Shown here: in pieces, positions 59,864 to 64,000 of the stretch | Numbering within the stretch: position 1 is the first letter of the stretch | How the letters are laid out: each line of letters opens with the position of its first letter | Source of the DNA: Tamarix chinensis | Lineage: Eukaryota > Streptophyta > Magnoliopsida > Caryophyllales > Tamaricaceae | Assembly (NCBI GenBank): GCA_030549775.1 | Contig: CM060172.1 | Location: 1,365,623-1,429,622, forward strand | Reading direction: 5' to 3' | DNA: 64,000 nt | Program-made: the position numbers and the translations under genes | Notes under the pieces: generated by a model | Databases searched by the model: none | The model's input: the letters and a program-made list of their open reading frames with translations, nothing else | What the model was told of the DNA's origin: nothing

Positions 59864-60625
59864 ATGCTTGGCTGTAGACCAGCAAGTACTCCAATGGATT
59901 GTAAGAAAAAGTTTGCACGAGAAAAAGGTGGAGTTCCAGTAGAAAAGGGGAGATACCAACGATTGGTTGGAAAACTCATTTACCTCTCTCACACTAGACC
60001 AGACATTGGCTTTGCAGTTAGCACAATGAGTCAGTTCATGAATAATCCAATGGAAGAACATATGGAGGCAGTATATCAAATTCTCAGGTATCTAAAAAGG
60101 ACTCCTAGAAAGGGGATACTATTTAGAAAAACTGACTGTCAAGATGTAGCTCTATACTCTGATGCAGACTGGGCAGGAAGTCAAATAGATAGTAGATCAA
60201 CCACCGGTTATTGCTCCTTTGTATGGGGAAACCTTGTAACATGGCGAAGTAAAAACCAGTCAGTTGTCTCTAGGAGTAGTGCTGAATCAGAATTAAGAGC
60301 ACTTGCAGTTACTATTTGTGAAGGGATATGGATTAGGCGAAGAATGACTGAACTGGGTATGGATTTTGGAAAGAACGTAAAGCTCAAATGTGATAACCAA
60401 GCAGCTATCAATATGGCAAAGGATCCAATCCATCATGATCGAACCAAACATGTGACAATTGATAGACATTTCATTGCAGAGAAGATAGAGAATTCTGAAG
60501 TACAAGTAACATACATTCCCACTCGAGAGCAATGCGCATATATTCTCACAAAAGCTCTTACAGGACCTAACTTTGAGAGATTGTATAGCAAGTTGGGCAT
60601 GTATAATATCTACAACCCAACTTGA
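59864..60625 (+). pseudogene. Copia RNase H, open to the element's stop
   Basis: 253 codons without a break: RPASTPMDCKKK, GRYQRLVGKLIYLSHTRPDI, LRYLKRTPRKGILF, then catalytic residues in SDADWAGSQIDSRSTTGYC (Asp), SRSSAESELRAL (Glu) and KCDNQAAINMA (Asp), and the terminal H-x-R-TKHVTIDRHFI block. It ends about 10 bp before the polypurine tract. Parent frame is the same as gag and reverse transcriptase. Confidence 0.9.
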
Positions 60626-60632
60626 GGGGGAG

Positions 60633-60832
60633 TGTCGAATATTTATCCTCAAAGTTAGGAATCAGGTACATATGTTAATTCCTGTTTTTAGGAGGTAAAA
60701 TATCTTTTTTAGATTGCTGGATTTTAGGAGTCAGAATATCTTATCTTTCTTATCTTTTAGTTATATGGATGTCTATAAATAAATCCTGTACTATCTCAGA
60801 AATATAGAATAAAAATTTCTCAAACTTCCACA
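60633..60832 (+). repeat. 3' LTR of the copia element
   Basis: 200 bp, near-identical to the 5' LTR, preceded by the polypurine tract and followed by the target duplication agttt. Confidence 0.93.
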
Positions 60833-60837
60833 AGTTT

Positions 60838-61118
60838 CATTAGGACCATGTTGACAAGAGAAAAATTTAGAAAATGTTCTCCTTTGATGGACTCTATGGC
60901 AAATCAATATTTACTATTGAACAACTAATAAGTTATTGAATGAGCATGGCATTCATTTCACGGTAGATCTCTTTAGTAGTTTACATTTTATGAGTCTGAT
61001 CAGAATTACATTCAACTTTTCATTTCAATATTCTCGTTACTAAACGGTTGATAATATTTGGTAGATAAACAATTAATTGTGAATATAATTGGTAGAAGAA
61101 ATGTGTAGACCAGCTTAC
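60838..61118. other. Intron start, no feature
   Basis: Sequence between the copia element and the donor of the exon at 61320-61119; nothing recognised. Confidence 0.5.
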
Positions 61119-61320
61119 CTGAAAGTAGAAGAAAGAAGAGACAACTGCACTCATCCACAGAAACAAAGACACATATATCAAGTAAGTTGAGGACAATATA
61201 AGCCAAAGCCCGTCCAACAAGGTCCAAATTTGAGGCTTCATTGAGGAGCTATTGGGTCTCAGAGAAGATCCTTTACAGCGAGAGGAATACTTTCCATGAT
61301 GCTGATCAGTTTCTGATTCA
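61119..61320 (-). CDS. Transporter-like gene, most upstream exon identified
   Basis: The donor CAG|GTAAGCTG starts at 61118 and is strong. Upstream of it the frame reads MKPQIWTLLDGLWLILSST, then YLIYVSLFLWMSAVVSSFFY and FQ: a linker followed by a long hydrophobic segment. The 5' edge is uncertain. The AG at 61322-61321 (TTGCTCATAG) gives a 202-nt exon with one leftover base; a second AG a few bases downstream would give another phase. The upstream residues (ESETDQHHGKYSS) look like a poorly conserved hydrophilic linker. The remaining N-terminal half of the protein was not found to the right. Confidence 0.78.
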
Positions 61321-62394
61321 CTATGAGCAACAACAATAGAGTCAAGATATTGATATCCGGAATATTTTATCACAGTATTTACACAATTTGACAAACAACA
61401 TTTCAACTGAAAAAGAAAATAGTAGCTGCGGGTATCACCCATAGAGGTTAGAGTTAACAGCTCAGATCCTGAATCAAACACATGAAAATGACAGCATATT
61501 GATACACCAAATGGAACAACTTTTTTGCATGTCAAGCGTAAAAATGAAATGAAGTCTTTGTCAAATTTACGATATATCATTTTAAATATAATCTGCTCTG
61601 CATTAAAATGTATACTCATTTACTACTCACTGACATCAACATAACAGCAGACATTCCCACACCCAACCTACCATCCAGATAGTTCAAAAACTATTCCGGA
61701 TTCCAGATGTAAGAGAATCAATATATGCTGACAATTAACAACTAGTAGAATGATCATTCCTTTTCTAAAAGGAAGCAAATATCAAATATTTGAAATCATG
61801 TACAATTATGAAAGAAAAAGGACACGGATTCACCCAGTGGATTATGTGCTTCCTCCTGCCAATTATGTATATTTATGGTCCCTTGGGCTGAAAGAAGAGT
61901 GTAGAGATACACATTGCAAACATTTCATGGGATTCAGTTGGACAGACAATCCAGATTTGATGTAATTTTGCAGTACATTAAGATACTGAGGATGTACATC
62001 AGAGGAATTTGCCGCCTGTTTACAGCACTGCTCTTTATTTGCCCTAACACATACCGGCTTGATTTTACACATGGACAAACAATCAAGAGGCTGCTAGTAG
62101 AATTTGGTGGAAGTTGGACAGAGTTTTGTGCAATCAAGAAAGGATTACCTATTTCCCTCAACATTCATCTGAGTGTTTGGTGTCCACTATATCTGACTAG
62201 TCCTACGGCGGATACTTTTGGTGATGCAGAGAACAAACGGCCAGGACCATCTAGATTTTACAATAAGTGAGTTGTTGGACGCTGGATATTATGAATGGGT
62301 TCATAGAGAAGACTTACCAGCAAAGACAGAGGCAGTGAATGAGCCCACTCCAGCAGCAGCAAAAGCATGCCACACAGGAGAGACAGGCAATAAA
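61321..62394. other. Upstream intron or exon-free sequence
   Basis: No convincing further exon of the transporter-like gene was found. The open frames here on both strands have no recognised domain. A possible GTAAGT donor on the minus strand at 62317 was considered and set aside. Confidence 0.4.
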
Positions 62395-62945
62395 ATGGCA
62401 ATCGAGTTTGCGGTCATGGTCACGGTGTCAATATCGGAACATCGGAAACAATAAATTATGTGTCACAGTTGTCACGCTATGAATTTTTATTTTTATTTCA
62501 ACATATACTCTAATTATTATTTATTTATCATTTGATTATAAATATTCAATAAACTAGTATTTCATATAATAATTGAAGTACTTAAGTAAGTCATTATATG
62601 TTAAATTGTCCCAATAACCTTAAATTTGCCTTAGAATAAAAAAAATACCAGTTATTTAATAGTACATGTAAAGGTAATAAATAGCATTACTTTATTATAA
62701 TTCAATAGTAACTTCGTCCAATACATATACAGTAAATGAAGAAGAAAAAATTATTATGCGTGCCTTTTTCTAGTATACTTAAGAAATAACGATAAACCAC
62801 CAATATATCAGTGATTTATCCCGACTTATCGGCTATAAATTTGAAATTTTAAAACCATAGCGTATCGGTAATTTTGCATCGCGTCTAACCCAAAAACTAC
62901 TAAATAGCAGTCGCTACGCTATAGCATCACCGCTATTTAATCGAT
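62395..62945 (-). repeat. AT-rich dispersed repeat, copy 2 (inverted relative to copy 1)
   Basis: The reverse complement aligns with 25528-26100 from GATTAAATAGCRGT at one end to TGACCGCAA at the other, with many small differences. It includes a CTATAGCGTAGCGACTGC stretch at the outer end. Noncoding. Confidence 0.6.
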
Positions 62946-64000
62946 TGGTCCTATCACTAAGAGTCACCTTGTGGAAATACCCTTAGACTTCCAAAAGACT
63001 TATCTCTCCTTCAAGTTTAAGAACATGCTTGTTGTTTAGGAGGAAATAAATGTTGAAGGTAGCAACACGTAGGTAATCAGCTTAGCCCACACTCACTAAA
63101 AAGTCTTCTAGAGGCTCAAGTTATATTAGTTCTTGGGGCCTAGGCCTAGATCCACTACATAACTTATGAGATTATGTAACTATAATACTTCATTTTTAGA
63201 AACCCTAATTATAAATCAGTAATTATGTGGATTAGTCATAATAATTATTATAGGGAGTTTTGTATTAAAAATATTATTGATATATGTATTATTATTATGA
63301 TATATTAGATATAAAATTTCATTAGGTTAAAATTTATTAGAGAGTAGGTTATTAAATTTAAATTCTAAATTGGACCTTAACCGATATCCGTTATGTTGGG
63401 AAATCCTAATTTCGGAAACTGGATCTTCTACCCAGGTTCTTCACCTAAATAATTAGCTTAACCTATGCTAGATTTATGGGTCACATCCCCCATCCCCTTC
63501 CAGGCACATTTTACTCCACACCTTACCTACAAGAATTATGGCATGCATGATAAAATGATAACATGTTAAATAAATGGTATGTACAATTGCTGTAAGTTAT
63601 ATGCATGAGTAAAATATGCTATATGACTTACGTATACATGTCTAAGGTTTTGTTAGAGTTTTCATTCTTGTCATGTTATGATTTGAAAGCCATAATAAAT
63701 ATCTCATGATTGCTAATGTATGGTAGTTAGGGTTACCATGATTTGTATGGAAACATATACACATGATTACAGCTAGCTTATGATAATTTCTATTCACATG
63801 GTCTAGGGTTAGAGATATTTCTCTATATGTACTATGATGATAATGTCATTATTTAAATGTTATAATATGCTTTAAATATGTACATAAATGCTGCATAGAA
63901 TATGTAACATGTGAAAAATTCCATGATTAGGGTTTGTGGGCACAACTTACTAAATGCATGAAAAGTGGAAAATATATTCAATCTCTAGACTGCAAATATT
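62946..64000. other. AT-rich sequence, no gene recognised
   Basis: No open frame or domain of note. Text near 63180-63420 (CCCTAATTATAAATC.., AATCCTAATTTCGGAAACTGG) resembles LTR-like low-complexity sequence, but no boundary could be set. Confidence 0.4.

Larger units (their letters stand above)
56282..60832 (+). mobile_element. Ty1-copia retrotransposon, young but defective
   Basis: LTRs at 56282-56482 and 60633-60832 differ at four bases plus one single-base indel in about 200. Target duplication agttt is exact (56277-56281 and 60833-60837). The primer site TGGTATCAGAGC (56483-56494) follows the 5' LTR directly, and the purine tract TTGAGGGGGAG precedes the 3' LTR. A TATA box (TATAAATAAA, 56424) is in each LTR. 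Gag-pol was one frame; it now has two frameshifts (about 57545 and 58250), at least five stops and an internal deletion near 57905. It inserted into the 16.4-kb intron on the strand opposite to the gene. Confidence 0.93.

Noticed and set aside
62318..62407. Minus-strand stretch ending in a perfect GTAAGT donor, with hydrophobic coding text (HAFAAAGVGSFTASVFA) and an ATG, as a possible upstream exon of the transporter-like gene
   Set aside because: Its first part lies within the dispersed AT-rich repeat (copy 2), no acceptor AG precedes the hydrophobic part, and its phase does not fit the favoured acceptor at 61321. Only cDNA could rescue it.

Overview
The window is plant nuclear DNA: AT-rich, dominated by retrotransposons of plant-specific types, with one host gene whose exons lie scattered among them. 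The lineages seen are Athila/Tat-like and chromovirus-like Ty3, Ty1-copia, L1-type LINEs with an RVT-type zinc finger, a TRIM and a Ptta/En-Spm relative. The species cannot be named from the sequence.

Host gene: six exons on the minus strand (61320-61119, 44689-44576, 25404-25273, 24836-24756, 24546-24430, 24311-24195) join in phase, five of them through clear GT/AG sites, into about 250 C-terminal residues of a multi-membrane-span protein. It resembles the plastid/bacterial nucleotide-transporter (TLC/MFS-like) group. Its first two introns are about 16.4 kb and 19.2 kb and hold most of the mobile elements to the right of 25 kb. The 5' part lies right of 61.3 kb or outside the window.

Layout: 1-14.7 kb is a minus-strand LTR-retrotransposon arrangement of one long-LTR family. 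It has an LTR cut by the left edge (1-1977), an interior without gag-pol that carries a TRIM and a decayed Ptta/En-Spm transposase gene, a tRNA-Met primer site (6601-6590), and a second LTR (14694-6605). Nested in that LTR, with a perfect 5-bp target duplication, is a 3.7-kb derivative of the same family (7363-11053) that has acquired about 260-bp terminal inverted repeats. From 14.8 to 18.8 kb there is a worn Athila-like element. From 18.9 to 24.2 kb nothing coding was recognised. From 25.3 to 44.6 kb (intron 2 of the visible gene) there is a deletion-derivative Ty3 element, an LTR-complete but broken chromovirus-like element (28850-34421), two tail-to-tail LINEs and a decayed Ty3 element. 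From 44.7 to 61.1 kb (intron 1) there is an Athila-like protease fragment, two further copies of the long-LTR family (48503-50353; solo LTR 51082-55503 with target duplication) and a young but defective copia element (56282-60832, target duplication agttt).

The most unusual signal is a tandem array of small hairpin modules inside the long LTRs (9825-10187, 11400-11060 and 7350-7310 on the minus strand, 54162-54786). Stem positions change in compensating pairs between units. The arrays lie downstream of TATA-like boxes and of a conserved consensus 5' splice site, so they would sit in the leader RNA of this family.
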